NCBI GenBank assembly: GCA_963589785.1
Contig: CAVAMJ010000005.1
Location: forward strand, 62,001-126,000
Reading direction: 5' to 3'
Length of the DNA: 64,000 bases
From: SIG603 sp963589785
GTDB taxonomy: Bacteria > Bacillota > Clostridia > Oscillospirales > Acutalibacteraceae
Position numbers and translations under genes: made by a program. Under the pieces are notes generated by a model. The model saw nothing but the letters and a program-made list of their open reading frames with translations, ran no database searches and was not told where the DNA came from. Positions 7,861 through 16,340 of the stretch are shown here, in pieces (the stretch's first letter is position 1; each line of letters opens with the position of its first letter).

Positions 7861-9495
7861 ATGAAAGCAATCAAAGGTACCGGAGTTTCCGGTGGAATAG
7901 CAGAGGGCCCAATTTTTTGTTACAAGCGTTCGACAGGGGCTTCACGTGAGAGAGTTGCACAGGGAGCAGAGGTAGAACTCAGCCGCTGGAATATTGCAAC
8001 AGAACAGGCTGCAGCACAGCTTGACGCATTAGCTGAAAAGACACGCAAAGAAATAGGCGATGAAGCAGCTATTCTTTTTGAAACTCACAGAATGATGCTT
8101 GAGGATTTGGACTACACAGACCGAATCACTGAGCTTATTGGCGACTCAAATTGCACTGCCGAATCTGCAGTTGAAACAGCCGGAAAGGAATTTTCTGAGA
8201 TGTTTGCGGCTATGGATGACGATTACATGAAAGCAAGAAGCGTTGATGTTACTGATATTTCTAATCGAGTAATCTCAATTCTCAGCGGCGATAACGAGCA
8301 GGGAAACGATATTGACAAGCCCGTTATCATTCTTGCCGACGACCTCACTCCGAGCGAAACAGTTCAGCTTGATAAGAGCAAAATTCTTGGCTTTATTCTT
8401 ACAGGCGGAAACGCTAACAGCCATACTGCAATTCTAGCAAGAACACTTGGGATTCCCGCAATTATTCACGCAGACATTGAGCTTGATTCTGCTTATGAGG
8501 GCAGATCAACTATGATGGACGGCAGCATCGGTTATATTGTAATCGATCCGGATGACACAACAAGAGAATACATGAGCAAGAAACAGCAGGAAGAGAAAGC
8601 CGTAAAGGTAATGCTCGAACAGCTCAAAGGACAGCCCGATGTAACTCTTGACGGCAAGCAGATTAAGGTTTATGCCAACATTACTGCTCCGGCCGATGTT
8701 GATGCCGTTATCACAAATGATGCCCGTGGAATAGGACTTTTCAGAAGTGAATTCCTTTATTTGGAAACAAACGATTTCCCTGATGAGGAGATGCAGTTTA
8801 ACGCTTACCGCTCAGTAGTACAGCGTATGAACGGCGCAAGAGTCATCATCAGAACCATGGATATCGGCGCTGATAAGAAAATTGATTACTTCGGCTTGGC
8901 TGAGGAAGAGAACCCTGCACTTGGTATGCGTGCACTTCGTATTTGCTTATCAAGACCTGAGATTTTTAAGACACAGCTGAGAGCACTTTATCGTGCATCC
9001 GCTTATGGTAAATTGGCAGTCATGTTCCCAATGGTAGCAAGTCTTTGGGAGATTCAAGAGGTTAAGCGTCTTTGCAATGCTGTCATGAAAGAGCTTTCTA
9101 ACGAGAGAATTCCTTTTGACAAGGATCTCGAGCTTGGAGTTATGATTGAAACTCCGGCGGCTGTTATGATTGCTCCTGAGCTTGCCGAAGAGGTAAGTTT
9201 CTTCTCAATCGGTACAAACGATCTCACTCAGTATACACTGGCACTTGACCGCCAGAGCGTTCAGGGACTTGAGAGATTCTACGATCCTAAGCACCCGGCT
9301 GTTTTCAGAATGATTCAGATGACAGTTGATGCCGCACACAAAGCCGGTATTTGGGCTGGTATTTGCGGTGAGCTTGCTTCAGATGTTTCTCTTGCTGAGA
9401 CATTTATCAAAATGGGCGTAGATGAACTTTCTGTTTCACCGAGATCCGTTCTGCCAATCAGAAATGCAGTCAGAAACACGGTTGCCGGTAAGTGA
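7861..9495 (+). CDS. ptsI: PTS Enzyme I (PEP-protein phosphotransferase)
   Basis: This 544-residue soluble enzyme takes phosphate from phosphoenolpyruvate and gives it to HPr. The N-terminal phosphohistidine domain holds H188 in GGNANSHTAILART. The C-terminal PEP-binding barrel shows GIGLFRSEFLY, the MFPMVAS segment and FSIGTNDLTQY. Length matches the family (about 540-575). It lies 43 bases after ptsH with AAGGGGGAACC upstream. Having EI and HPr inside the sucrose cluster means the cluster encodes a whole phosphorylation chain. Confidence 0.95.
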   Translation: MKAIKGTGVSGGIAEGPIFCYKRSTGASRERVAQGAEVELSRWNIATEQAAAQLDALAEKTRKEIGDEAAILFETHRMMLEDLDYTDRITELIGDSNCTAESAVETAGKEFSEMFAAMDDDYMKARSVDVTDISNRVISILSGDNEQGNDIDKPVIILADDLTPSETVQLDKSKILGFILTGGNANSHTAILARTLGIPAIIHADIELDSAYEGRSTMMDGSIGYIVIDPDDTTREYMSKKQQEEKAVKVMLEQLKGQPDVTLDGKQIKVYANITAPADVDAVITNDARGIGLFRSEFLYLETNDFPDEEMQFNAYRSVVQRMNGARVIIRTMDIGADKKIDYFGLAEEENPALGMRALRICLSRPEIFKTQLRALYRASAYGKLAVMFPMVASLWEIQEVKRLCNAVMKELSNERIPFDKDLELGVMIETPAAVMIAPELAEEVSFFSIGTNDLTQYTLALDRQSVQGLERFYDPKHPAVFRMIQMTVDAAHKAGIWAGICGELASDVSLAETFIKMGVDELSVSPRSVLPIRNAVRNTVAGK

Positions 9496-9542
9496 TCATT
9501 AATACAGAAAATAAGACACACACCTATATACATTCCTAAATC

Positions 9543-9581
9543 AAAAATGCTGACTTTCGTTTTGCGATTGTCAGCATTTTT
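9543..9581 (+). terminator. Intrinsic terminator after ptsI
   Basis: AAATGCTGAC and GTCAGCATTT form a perfect stem around a 15-base loop, followed by TTTTTGTCTTTT. Confidence 0.9.
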
Positions 9582-9715
9582 GTCTTTTATCTATGAAAAA
9601 TATGTATCAATTCGTCTTAAATTTTATATCAACAATGTGGCTTAAATTGATGACACGGGGCTTATGTTTGTGATAATATATTAAGCGTTTGATGAATTAC
9701 ACTTTGGAGGGAAAG

Positions 9716-10357
9716 ATGAAAGAAAAGATATTATCTCAGCTTATAAAGCCTAAAATGGGAACAAGAGTAATGATGATTGTCGTGGCGCATATTGTCATGG
9801 GATTTGGTGTCGCACTGCTTAAGTTAGTGGGACTTGGCACTGACCCGTATTCGGCAATGATGCTGGCACTCACTAACAAAACATGCCTTGATTACGGCAC
9901 ATTTTGTCTGATTGGAAACTGTATTTTCTTTGTAATTGAAATTCTGTTCGGAAGAAAATATATCGGTATCGGAACTATTGCAAACTGGTTCTTGCTTGGC
10001 TACCTTGTATCTTTCTGGTCATGGGTGTTTAGTTCGATTGGAATTGTGTGTCCTACTCTGTTTGTAATCAGAGTTGTTGTGTGCCTAATTGCTGTATTCA
10101 TTCTCGCATTTAGTCTCTCATTTTATCAGTCTGCCGATGTCGGAAGCTCGCCTTACGATTGTTTACCGCTGATTATTACTGACAGACTTCATTTGCCATT
10201 TTTCGCGGCAAGAGTCGCTCTTGATGCTGCGGCACTCTTGATTGCGTTCTTTGCTCACGGCGTGCTTGGACTTGGCACGGTGTTCGTTATGCTTTTCTTA
10301 GGCCCTATAGCGGGATTTATAAATACTCATTTCTCAGAGAAGTTTGTCAAAGAATAA
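9716..10357 (+). CDS. YczE/YitT-like integral membrane protein
   Basis: This 213-residue protein has five to six predicted membrane helices and the GLGTDPYSAM and DVGSSPYDCL segments, a duplicated pattern seen in the YczE/YyaS/YitT group. The start at ATG 9716 is set by TTGGAGGG seven bases upstream; an ATG at 9689 has no site. It stands alone between two terminators. Function in this family is unknown; YczE affects lipopeptide production in Bacillus, but that cannot be transferred here. Confidence 0.75.
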   Translation: MKEKILSQLIKPKMGTRVMMIVVAHIVMGFGVALLKLVGLGTDPYSAMMLALTNKTCLDYGTFCLIGNCIFFVIEILFGRKYIGIGTIANWFLLGYLVSFWSWVFSSIGIVCPTLFVIRVVVCLIAVFILAFSLSFYQSADVGSSPYDCLPLIITDRLHLPFFAARVALDAAALLIAFFAHGVLGLGTVFVMLFLGPIAGFINTHFSEKFVKE

Positions 10358-10376
10358 AACTAAATGAGACGCAAAA

Positions 10377-10405
10377 AGGCTGTTTCCTAAAAAAGGAAAC
10401 AGCCT
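10377..10405. terminator. Bidirectional terminator between convergent genes
   Basis: AGGCTGTTTCCT (10377-10388) pairs exactly with AGGAAACAGCCT (10394-10405). A T5 run follows on the minus strand and a T-rich tract on the plus strand, so it serves both the YczE-like gene and the GGGtGRT gene. Confidence 0.88.
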
Positions 10406-10437
10406 AATTTATTTATTAAAGTTTAATGCCAAAGAAA

Positions 10438-11439
10438 TTACTTCTTGAAAGCCTCTTCAACTGCAACAGCGCATGCAACAGTAGCACCAACCATTGGGTT
10501 GTTACCCATACCGATGAGACCCATCATCTCAACGTGAGCAGGAACAGAAGAAGAACCTGCAAACTGAGCATCAGAGTGCATTCTACCCATTGTATCTGTC
10601 ATACCATAGGAAGAAGGACCTGCAGCCATGTTATCCGGGTGAAGTGTACGACCTGTGCCGCCGCCGGAAGCAACGGAGAAGTACTTAACGCCGTTCTCGT
10701 TGCACCACTTCTTGTAAGTACCTGCAACAGGATGCTGGAATCTTGTCGGGTTAGTGGAGTTACCTGTGATGGAAACGCCAACGCTCTCGAGCTTCATGAT
10801 AGCAACGCCTTCCGGAACGTTGTCAGCGCCGTAGCACTTAACGTCTGCTCTAGGGCCGTTTGAGTAAGCCTTCTCATAAACAACCTTGACTTCCTCAGTC
10901 TTGTTGTCAAACTCTGTCTCAACATATGTGAAGCCGTTGATTCTGGAGATTATGAAAGCAGCGTCCTTGCCGAGACCGTTAAGGATAACGCGAAGCGGCT
11001 TAGTTCTAACCTTGTTAGCGTTAAGAGCGATCTTGATAGCACCCTCAGCAGCAGCGAAAGACTCGTGACCTGCGAGGAATGCGAAGCACTCAGTTTCTTC
11101 TGAAAGGAGCATCTTGCCGAGGTTGCCGTGTCCACGACCAACCTGACGGTTCTCAGCAACAGAACCGTTGATGCAGAATGCCTGAAGACCGATACCGATT
11201 GCAGCAGCAGCGTCAGCAGCCTTTGTAGCACCGGACTTGATTGCGATAGCACAACCTACTGTGTAAGCCCACTTTGCGTTCTCAAAGCAGATCGGCTGTG
11301 TTTCCTGGACGATTGTGTATGGATCGATTCCGGCATCGTCGCAGATTGCCTTGCACTCGTCGATAGAGGATATTCCATATTCCTTTAAAACGCTGAGGAT
11401 CTTAGCCTCACGTCTCTCGTATCCTTCAAATGTAGCCAT
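10438..11439 (-). CDS. GGGtGRT family protein
   Basis: This 333-residue cytoplasmic protein belongs to the family named for its motif, here GGGTGR at residues 259-264 followed by TLHPDNMAAG. Several other invariant-looking glycine-rich stretches surround it (GRGHGNLGKM, GLIGMGNNPMVGATVACA). AAAGGAGGCGC precedes the ATG. It is the second gene of a two-gene operon with a NifU-like protein, an arrangement known in anaerobes. The biochemical role is unknown. The glycine-rich motif suggests a phosphate or nucleotide contact, and the partner suggests iron-sulfur chemistry; both are inference. Confidence 0.9.
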   Translation of the reverse strand: MATFEGYERREAKILSVLKEYGISSIDECKAICDDAGIDPYTIVQETQPICFENAKWAYTVGCAIAIKSGATKAADAAAAIGIGLQAFCINGSVAENRQVGRGHGNLGKMLLSEETECFAFLAGHESFAAAEGAIKIALNANKVRTKPLRVILNGLGKDAAFIISRINGFTYVETEFDNKTEEVKVVYEKAYSNGPRADVKCYGADNVPEGVAIMKLESVGVSITGNSTNPTRFQHPVAGTYKKWCNENGVKYFSVASGGGTGRTLHPDNMAAGPSSYGMTDTMGRMHSDAQFAGSSSVPAHVEMMGLIGMGNNPMVGATVACAVAVEEAFKK

Positions 11440-11457
11440 TATTCTGCGCCTCCTTTA

Positions 11458-12153
11458 TTATTCCTTACGTGGGTCGATATACTTAACTGCTTCGTTGAAG
11501 CGGCCGTATGTACCCATGGACTTCTTATAAGCCTCGTTCGGCTCCATGCCCTGCTTGATGAAGTCAGTCATTTTGCCGAGGGAAACGAACTCATAGCCGA
11601 TGACCTGATCGTCCTCGTCAAGAGCCATTCTTGTGCAGTAGCCTTCTGTCATCTCGAGGTAACGAACACCCTTCTCCATTGTGCCGTACATTGTACCGAC
11701 CATGGATCTGTAGCCCTTACCAAGGTCTTCCATACCAGCGCCGATAACAAGACCGTCATCAGAGAAAGCGGACTGTGTACGACCGTAAACGATCTGTAGG
11801 AAGAGCTCACGCATAGCTGTGTTGATAGCATCGCAGACGAGGTCTGTGTTGAGAGCTTCCATAACAGTCTTGCCAGGAAGAATCTCAGCAGCCATAGCAG
11901 CGGAGTGAGTCATACCGGAGCATCCTACGGTCTCAACAAGAGCCTCGTGGATGATTCCGTCCTTAACGTTGAGGGAGAGCTTGCAAGCACCCTGCTGAGG
12001 TGCACACCAGCCTACACCGTGAGTGTAACCGGAAATGTCTTTGATCTCTTTAGCGGCAATCCACTTGCCCTCCTCAGGAATCGGAGCCGGATCATGCTTC
12101 GGTCCCTTAGCAACAGTACACATGTTTGTTACTTCTTTAGAATAATTAATCAT
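11458..12153 (-). CDS. NifU-like iron-sulfur scaffold-type protein paired with GGGtGRT
   Basis: This 231-residue protein has a NifU/IscU-like core around VGCSGMTHSAAMAAEILPGKTVMEAL (C78) and further cysteines C50, C57 and C107, which could hold a cluster as in IscU (three Cys plus another ligand). It carries an extra N-terminal piece and a C-terminal 100 residues not found in plain IscU, including EMTEGYCTRM. AAAGGAGT lies before the ATG. It is the first gene of the operon with the GGGtGRT gene 18 bases downstream. No cysteine desulfurase or Suf gene is nearby. Confidence 0.75.
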   Translation of the reverse strand: MINYSKEVTNMCTVAKGPKHDPAPIPEEGKWIAAKEIKDISGYTHGVGWCAPQQGACKLSLNVKDGIIHEALVETVGCSGMTHSAAMAAEILPGKTVMEALNTDLVCDAINTAMRELFLQIVYGRTQSAFSDDGLVIGAGMEDLGKGYRSMVGTMYGTMEKGVRYLEMTEGYCTRMALDEDDQVIGYEFVSLGKMTDFIKQGMEPNEAYKKSMGTYGRFNEAVKYIDPRKE

Positions 12154-12217
12154 GTTGGTACTCCTTTCAGTTTGGTATTAAACCATATTAGTGCTTATAA
12201 CATAACAACACGGTCAT

Positions 12218-12246
12218 ATTATAATGCAAAAATCCCATTTTTACAA
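12218..12246 (-). promoter_or_regulatory. Promoter of the NifU-like/GGGtGRT operon
   Basis: On the minus strand: TTGTAA (12241-12246), a 17-bp spacer, TATAAT (12218-12223). The predicted leader is about 55 bases. Confidence 0.7.
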
Positions 12247-12398
12247 GCGTTTTATAGTCTAAAATCGTTAGAATGGCTTGTTACAGCGAATAAAATTGTA
12301 TAAAAAATCCGTTTTGAGTAACTGTTAAGCGAAGTTTTACGAATAATTGATATTAAATATCGGTATATTGTGTGCTGATTATTTAGAAAGTATCGCAC

Positions 12399-12427
12399 TT
12401 GAATTTAGCTTTGATTTAGGCTACAAT
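12399..12427 (+). promoter_or_regulatory. Promoter of the Ntn-hydrolase-like gene
   Basis: TTGAAT (12399-12404), a 17-bp spacer and TACAAT (12422-12427). The predicted start near 12434 leaves a leader of only about 10 bases before ATG 12444. Confidence 0.6.
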
Positions 12428-12443
12428 TAAGTCGGTGATAAAA

Positions 12444-13031
12444 ATGTCATATATATGTTTAATTTCTAATAAAAACGGAGCCTCGGTGTCTGCCGATTCA
12501 AGATTAAGTGCAAGACGGGCTCATTTTAATCATGCCCTGAAGGTCTTTGCTACTGATGATTTGATTTTCGGTCTGACGGGAATTTACAAAAGCTCAGGCG
12601 AAGTGACAGCAAAAGCCGTGAGAGATATTTTGCTTGATACAAGTGTTTGTGCAGAGTCGAGAATTCAAAGTGCTATTTCATATCTAAAGCTTCAGACAAA
12701 GACAAACGATGCAGGCTGTTCTCTTTTAATTGCCGCAAAGGGCGAGGGAGGCAGAATTGTTTGCTCTGTCGATATTAAAAACGGAAAGCACAAGCTTTGC
12801 ACATATGATGCTGAAAAGGAAATTGCTGTTCAGAACGGAAGAAATTCCGACAAGCTTATTCCTTTGAAAGAGTATCTGCCTCAAAAAGATGATGATTTGG
12901 ATGTGCTCAATACGCTTACAAGGAAAAGAACGGCTGAAGCAATAGCTTATGATAAGAAAATGAAGAAGCTTTTAGGCAACTACAACGATACTGTTGGCGG
13001 TAAAATAAATACCGTAAGCATAAAGTGGTAA
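12444..13031 (+). CDS. Protein of unknown function, Ntn-hydrolase-like
   Basis: This 195-residue soluble protein is not assigned to a named family. Its N-terminus (SYICLISNKNGASVSADSR, then DDLIFGLTGIYKSSGE) resembles the opening beta-sheet of proteasome or HslV-type Ntn hydrolases, with 'ADSR' and 'FGLTG' at the usual places. If it is one, the nucleophile would be exposed after removal of Met, here Ser2. The C-terminal 60 residues are lysine-rich. ATG 12444 follows a weak GGTGA site; a GTG at 12435 would sit at the transcript start. It is monocistronic. Confidence 0.6.
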   Translation: MSYICLISNKNGASVSADSRLSARRAHFNHALKVFATDDLIFGLTGIYKSSGEVTAKAVRDILLDTSVCAESRIQSAISYLKLQTKTNDAGCSLLIAAKGEGGRIVCSVDIKNGKHKLCTYDAEKEIAVQNGRNSDKLIPLKEYLPQKDDDLDVLNTLTRKRTAEAIAYDKKMKKLLGNYNDTVGGKINTVSIKW

Positions 13032-13120
13032 ACGCACGGCGCTATATATTGTATTTAAAATACTTTGCAACACCATAAATTCCAAAATATAAACTTCTTC
13101 AAAAAAATTCAAAAAAGTTC

Positions 13121-13149
13121 TTGCTTTTTTTCTAAAACAGTACTATAAT
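13121..13149 (+). promoter_or_regulatory. Promoter of tRNA-Val
   Basis: TTGCTT (13121-13126), a 17-bp spacer and TATAAT (13144-13149), about 38 bases before the mature tRNA. Confidence 0.65.
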
Positions 13150-13187
13150 CAATACTGTTCTCAGGAACGAAACAAAAACTTAAAAAT

Positions 13188-13264
13188 GGACGCTTAGCTC
13201 AGCTGGCTAGAGCACCTGCTTGACGTGCAGGGGGTCAGCGGTTCAAGTCCGTTAGCGTCCACCA
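13188..13264 (+). tRNA. tRNA-Val (anticodon GAC)
   Basis: The acceptor stem GGACGCT/AGCGTCC is fully paired. The anticodon stem CCTGC/GCAGG encloses loop TTGACGT, giving anticodon GAC. The T arm carries TTCAAGT and the CCA end is encoded (13262-13264). It is a single tRNA with its own promoter and terminator. Confidence 0.95.
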
Positions 13265-13293
13265 AAGCCTCAGATTAGTCTGAGGCTTTTTTC
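13265..13293 (+). terminator. Terminator of tRNA-Val
   Basis: AAAGCCTCAGA and TCTGAGGCTTT pair around TTAG, followed by a T run. It begins at the base after CCA. Confidence 0.9.
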
Positions 13294-13312
13294 TTTATTT
13301 TAGACTTAAATG

Positions 13313-13350
13313 AAAACTCGTGTGACTTAATTTGCCACACGAGTTTTTTT
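13313..13350. terminator. Terminator of the minus-strand ABC/secreted-protein cluster
   Basis: AAAACTCGTGTG pairs with CACACGAGTTTT around an 11-base loop, flanked by A and T runs so it can work on both strands. It lies 10 bases from the last gene of the 13361-17773 cluster. Confidence 0.85.
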
Positions 13351-13360
13351 GCTTTGAATG

Positions 13361-13963
13361 TTATGCTTTCAAGTAAATATACTTTCTGACGGGATATTTA
13401 GTTACGGCAAGCTTATAAACGCTGTTCGCGTCAACGGTTTTCATTGACATCATTTTCGTCATGGGAAAAGCAAGCTTTAAACTTATTTCCTTGCCCGGCG
13501 TAGTCGTGACGGATGAGAGATAATCATTTATTCGCTCGTCTGTGTCCATCAATAACTGCGGATCCATGCTTGTTACGAAGTCTGCGTTTTTGCCTACAAG
13601 TCTCCAGTCGGCTATCATTACCTTGCCGTCTTCGTTGCTGTCGTTTATAAGTGAGACGGACAACTCTAAAAGATAATTAAAGCTGTTGGCTTCGCTTATA
13701 GAGGAGTTTTTAAGCTTATATTTGTCGAGATAATCCTCCTTAGAAATTATCTCATAGCCGTCAACCCTAACGCTGTAACCGTTGGTTTTCTCCTCATTAG
13801 AGCGGAAAAAGCTTCCGTCAAGACTGACCCATTCATTCATCTTGTAGTATTCGATTTGCGGTTTAGTCGCTGTTATATTGACGTATGCAATTCTGACAAA
13901 AGCCGCAGTCAAAAGCAAACAGATAATAGTTAGCGAAACTCTGAGTGCTGTTTTACTCTTCAT
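13361..13963 (-). CDS. Membrane-anchored extracytoplasmic protein, possibly DUF5027-like
   Basis: This 200-residue protein has a hydrophobic N-terminal helix (about residues 8-27) and an outside domain with alternating strands. The block EWVSLDGSFF...NGYSVRVDGYEII recalls DUF5027/DUF4352-type extracellular beta-sandwich proteins. I hold that call loosely. It starts inside the end of the ATPase gene (11-base overlap) with no clear ribosome site, so translation is probably coupled. It is the last gene of the cluster, a place where immunity or accessory proteins often sit. No catalytic motif is seen. Confidence 0.6.
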   Translation of the reverse strand: MKSKTALRVSLTIICLLLTAAFVRIAYVNITATKPQIEYYKMNEWVSLDGSFFRSNEEKTNGYSVRVDGYEIISKEDYLDKYKLKNSSISEANSFNYLLELSVSLINDSNEDGKVMIADWRLVGKNADFVTSMDPQLLMDTDERINDYLSSVTTTPGKEISLKLAFPMTKMMSMKTVDANSVYKLAVTKYPVRKYIYLKA

Positions 13964-14591
13964 GATGGGTTATCCTGCCTTCCTCAATGAAATATATCTT
14001 GTCGGAAAGCTCCTTCAAAATCGAATAATCGTGACATGTGAGAATAATCAGTGCACCTCGTTCTTTTTCACGCTTTAATATTCGTTTCACTGTTTCAACC
14101 CCCTTTGCATCGAGTGCATTGGTTGGTTCATCAATCAGAATAACATCGGGATGTTCAAGTACCGCCCCCGCAATGCCAAGGCGTTGTTTCATGCCAAGTG
14201 AATAGAACTTAAATTTCTTGTGCATAGCTTCCGTTAGGTTTACTTCATCAAGAAGGGCGTAGATTTCTTCGTCAGTAACTTTGCCTTTAATCGAAGCTAA
14301 GTATTTGAGGTTATCAAACGCGGAGTAATTCTCAAGAAAGGTGGGGGAGTCAATCAGAATTCCTATGCTCTCAGGGAAATCCATATCTTTTTTGAGCTCC
14401 TTGCCGTTAATTATCACCTTGCCTGTTGTTGGTCTTATCAGTCCGCAAATTGTTCTCATGAGCATTGTTTTGCCCGAACCGTTAATACCCTTGAGTCCCG
14501 TGATTTCACCTGAATTAAATTCAAGAGTTATATTGTCAAGCACCTTAATTCCACGGATAGTTTTGCTTATGTTTTCTACCTGTATTTTCAT
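13953..14591 (-). CDS. ABC transporter ATP-binding protein, BcrA/LanF type
   Basis: This 212-residue ATPase has Walker A GINGSGKTML, signature YSLGMKQRLG, Walker B VILIDEPTNALD and a switch histidine in LTCHDYS. The LGMKQ form of the signature is common in ATPases of peptide-antibiotic self-protection and export (BcrA, LanF). ATG 14591 is chosen because AGGGAGAA stands before it; an upstream ATG at 14606 overlaps the permease stop but has no site. It is short for an ABC ATPase and lacks the C-terminal extension that BcrA has. It should pair with the two permeases upstream in the operon. Confidence 0.92.
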   Translation of the reverse strand: MKIQVENISKTIRGIKVLDNITLEFNSGEITGLKGINGSGKTMLMRTICGLIRPTTGKVIINGKELKKDMDFPESIGILIDSPTFLENYSAFDNLKYLASIKGKVTDEEIYALLDEVNLTEAMHKKFKFYSLGMKQRLGIAGAVLEHPDVILIDEPTNALDAKGVETVKRILKREKERGALIILTCHDYSILKELSDKIYFIEEGRITHHEE

Positions 14592-14602
14592 AAATTCTCC
14601 CT

Positions 14603-15487
14603 TCATCGAACTTTATTGATAATATCGGTGTTTTTAAGGTAAATAAAGCCTATTAGCATCGACAGAAGCGTAAGCCAAGTAATAATCAAAATCTCAAAAA
14701 GAGGATCAAGACCGTTTGTCGAAAGTGCTGTGCTTCTTGCAATCATGCTGACATTTGGGAAGAGAAATATATTTTGCTGGTAGGCGCTTGCGAGAATTAA
14801 CGCAGTTGTAATAAGGTAGCTTGCAGAGCGTGAAGTTATCATCGAAAGTGTAAGCTGAAGCATACAAAGACCAATTCCGACAGGAATCTGCATTAGCAGA
14901 GTGGGGACAATGTTCCACGGCTCAGGCGTGAGGAAGTCGAGAATGTCAAAGCGATAATACGGATAGTAAGTGCCGATTGATAAGCTTGGTTTTGCTCCGA
15001 AAAGGAGTGCCGCAATAGAATAGAAACTAACAGCAATCACAAAGTAAAGAACGACATTTGTGACTATCCATACGCATTTTGAAAACCACCAATCGGAAAG
15101 CTTGCCCGAAAGTACGATTACATTCTTGCCGAAGCCCATTAAATCTTCATAAGGATATTGAAGTGTAATTAGCAAAAGCACGAGAAAAACAAGTGCCCAG
15201 ATGCTTGGAAAGCTGAATGCTACCATATTGTTGACTATTCCGCTTTCGTCGAGAAATTGAATAAAGTTATTTCCGGCAGACGTACCGCCGAAGAGATAGC
15301 AGAAATAGTCGCCTAAGGTTATTTCTGATTTTATCGGACATGGGTCCATTCTAAGTACAGCGTCAAAATCAACCTTGGCAAACAAAGCAATAACGGAGAA
15401 AAGCAATGCTACAAACAGAAAGGTTTTTAGTCGCTTGAGAACTCCGTTTTTGAGGTCACAGCGTACCATGTTAAAAAACATCATCAT
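14603..15487 (-). CDS. ABC-2 type membrane permease, second
   Basis: This 294-residue protein has about six membrane helices and a large loop after the first, as in ABC-2 permeases of the LanE/LanG or NatB type. It has no recognisable catalytic motif. It overlaps the preceding permease by 17 bases, and its GAGGAAGGA site lies inside that gene. Paired with the other permease it would form a heterodimeric channel driven by the 13953 ATPase. The direction of transport and the cargo are not shown by sequence. Confidence 0.8.
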   Translation of the reverse strand: MMMFFNMVRCDLKNGVLKRLKTFLFVALLFSVIALFAKVDFDAVLRMDPCPIKSEITLGDYFCYLFGGTSAGNNFIQFLDESGIVNNMVAFSFPSIWALVFLVLLLITLQYPYEDLMGFGKNVIVLSGKLSDWWFSKCVWIVTNVVLYFVIAVSFYSIAALLFGAKPSLSIGTYYPYYRFDILDFLTPEPWNIVPTLLMQIPVGIGLCMLQLTLSMITSRSASYLITTALILASAYQQNIFLFPNVSMIARSTALSTNGLDPLFEILIITWLTLLSMLIGFIYLKNTDIINKVR

Positions 15488-16340
15488 TCCTTCCTCTCCA
15501 ATAAACTATGCTCAAAGTAATTGTTAACAATGCGATTAAAATAGCCGTAACTATTGTCATGTTGCCGTAAGAGTTGCCTCGAAGAAAATAAAATGGAGAC
15601 AAATCCAAGGCAATACGATTAGCAAACAATGCGTCAAAGAAGCTTTTCTCAAAGAATAAAGCAACATACGGAATAATTATGGCGGCAAATTTGTTGTGAA
15701 CAAAAAGCGAAATGCTCATTATTAAGTTTGCCCACAGGCCACAGAATACCCCGGGCAGTAACGTGAATATCACCATAAATATAAACGGGTGCGAGTAGAA
15801 CACGCTTGCCAAATATCTTCCGAAGTACTGACTGCTGTAAATCTGATCGAGCGGATCGGGAGTATAGGCGGGGACATAGCAAGCAGTGATTATCACATTG
15901 ACAATGATAGGTATAACCGCAAGCAAAAATGCCGAAATGAATGTTACGATATATTTTGCAAGATAATATCTTTTCTGACCTTTTTTCATTGCCATTTGAC
16001 GAAGATATCCGCTTTTTATTTCATCGAGGAGAGAAAGAGAAAACGGAACGCATGTTGCCAAGGGCAAAATGTAATAAAAAATAACCGTGAAAAACAAGTC
16101 TCCTGTTATGTTGCCAATCCATATATTATAGAGAGAAAATGAGAATGCGAGGCTATCCTCGGTAAAATAACCGTTTGCATCTTTAGCAGAGCCGTCATAA
16201 ATAGATTTAATCATTAGTGAGAAGCTCGACCCACTGGTTATACCGATTGTAGCAGTTATAGCCGTTAGAAATAAGAGAATAACCCAAAAGCTTTTTGTAT
16301 GAACCAGCTTTTTAAGCTCAGTCTTAATTATGTTTGACAT
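15471..16340 (-). CDS. ABC-2 type membrane permease, first
   Basis: This 289-residue protein has six predicted helices. It opens with IIKTELKKLVHTKSFWVILLF, the 'E-x-x-K-L-x-x-T/S-K' start typical of ABC-2 permeases such as those in lantibiotic immunity and Na export. AGAGGTT precedes the ATG, which overlaps the upstream stop as TAATG. It differs enough from the second permease to be a separate subunit. It is part of the cluster led by the secreted protein at 17324-17773. Confidence 0.82.
   Translation of the reverse strand: MSNIIKTELKKLVHTKSFWVILLFLTAITATIGITSGSSFSLMIKSIYDGSAKDANGYFTEDSLAFSFSLYNIWIGNITGDLFFTVIFYYILPLATCVPFSLSLLDEIKSGYLRQMAMKKGQKRYYLAKYIVTFISAFLLAVIPIIVNVIITACYVPAYTPDPLDQIYSSQYFGRYLASVFYSHPFIFMVIFTLLPGVFCGLWANLIMSISLFVHNKFAAIIIPYVALFFEKSFFDALFANRIALDLSPFYFLRGNSYGNMTIVTAILIALLTITLSIVYWRGRNDDVF

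Noticed and set aside
10426..10863. A 145-codon plus-strand frame opposite the GGGtGRT gene
   Set aside because: It begins inside the terminator region, is Cys/Thr/Ser-rich and mirrors a conserved gene; no ribosome site.
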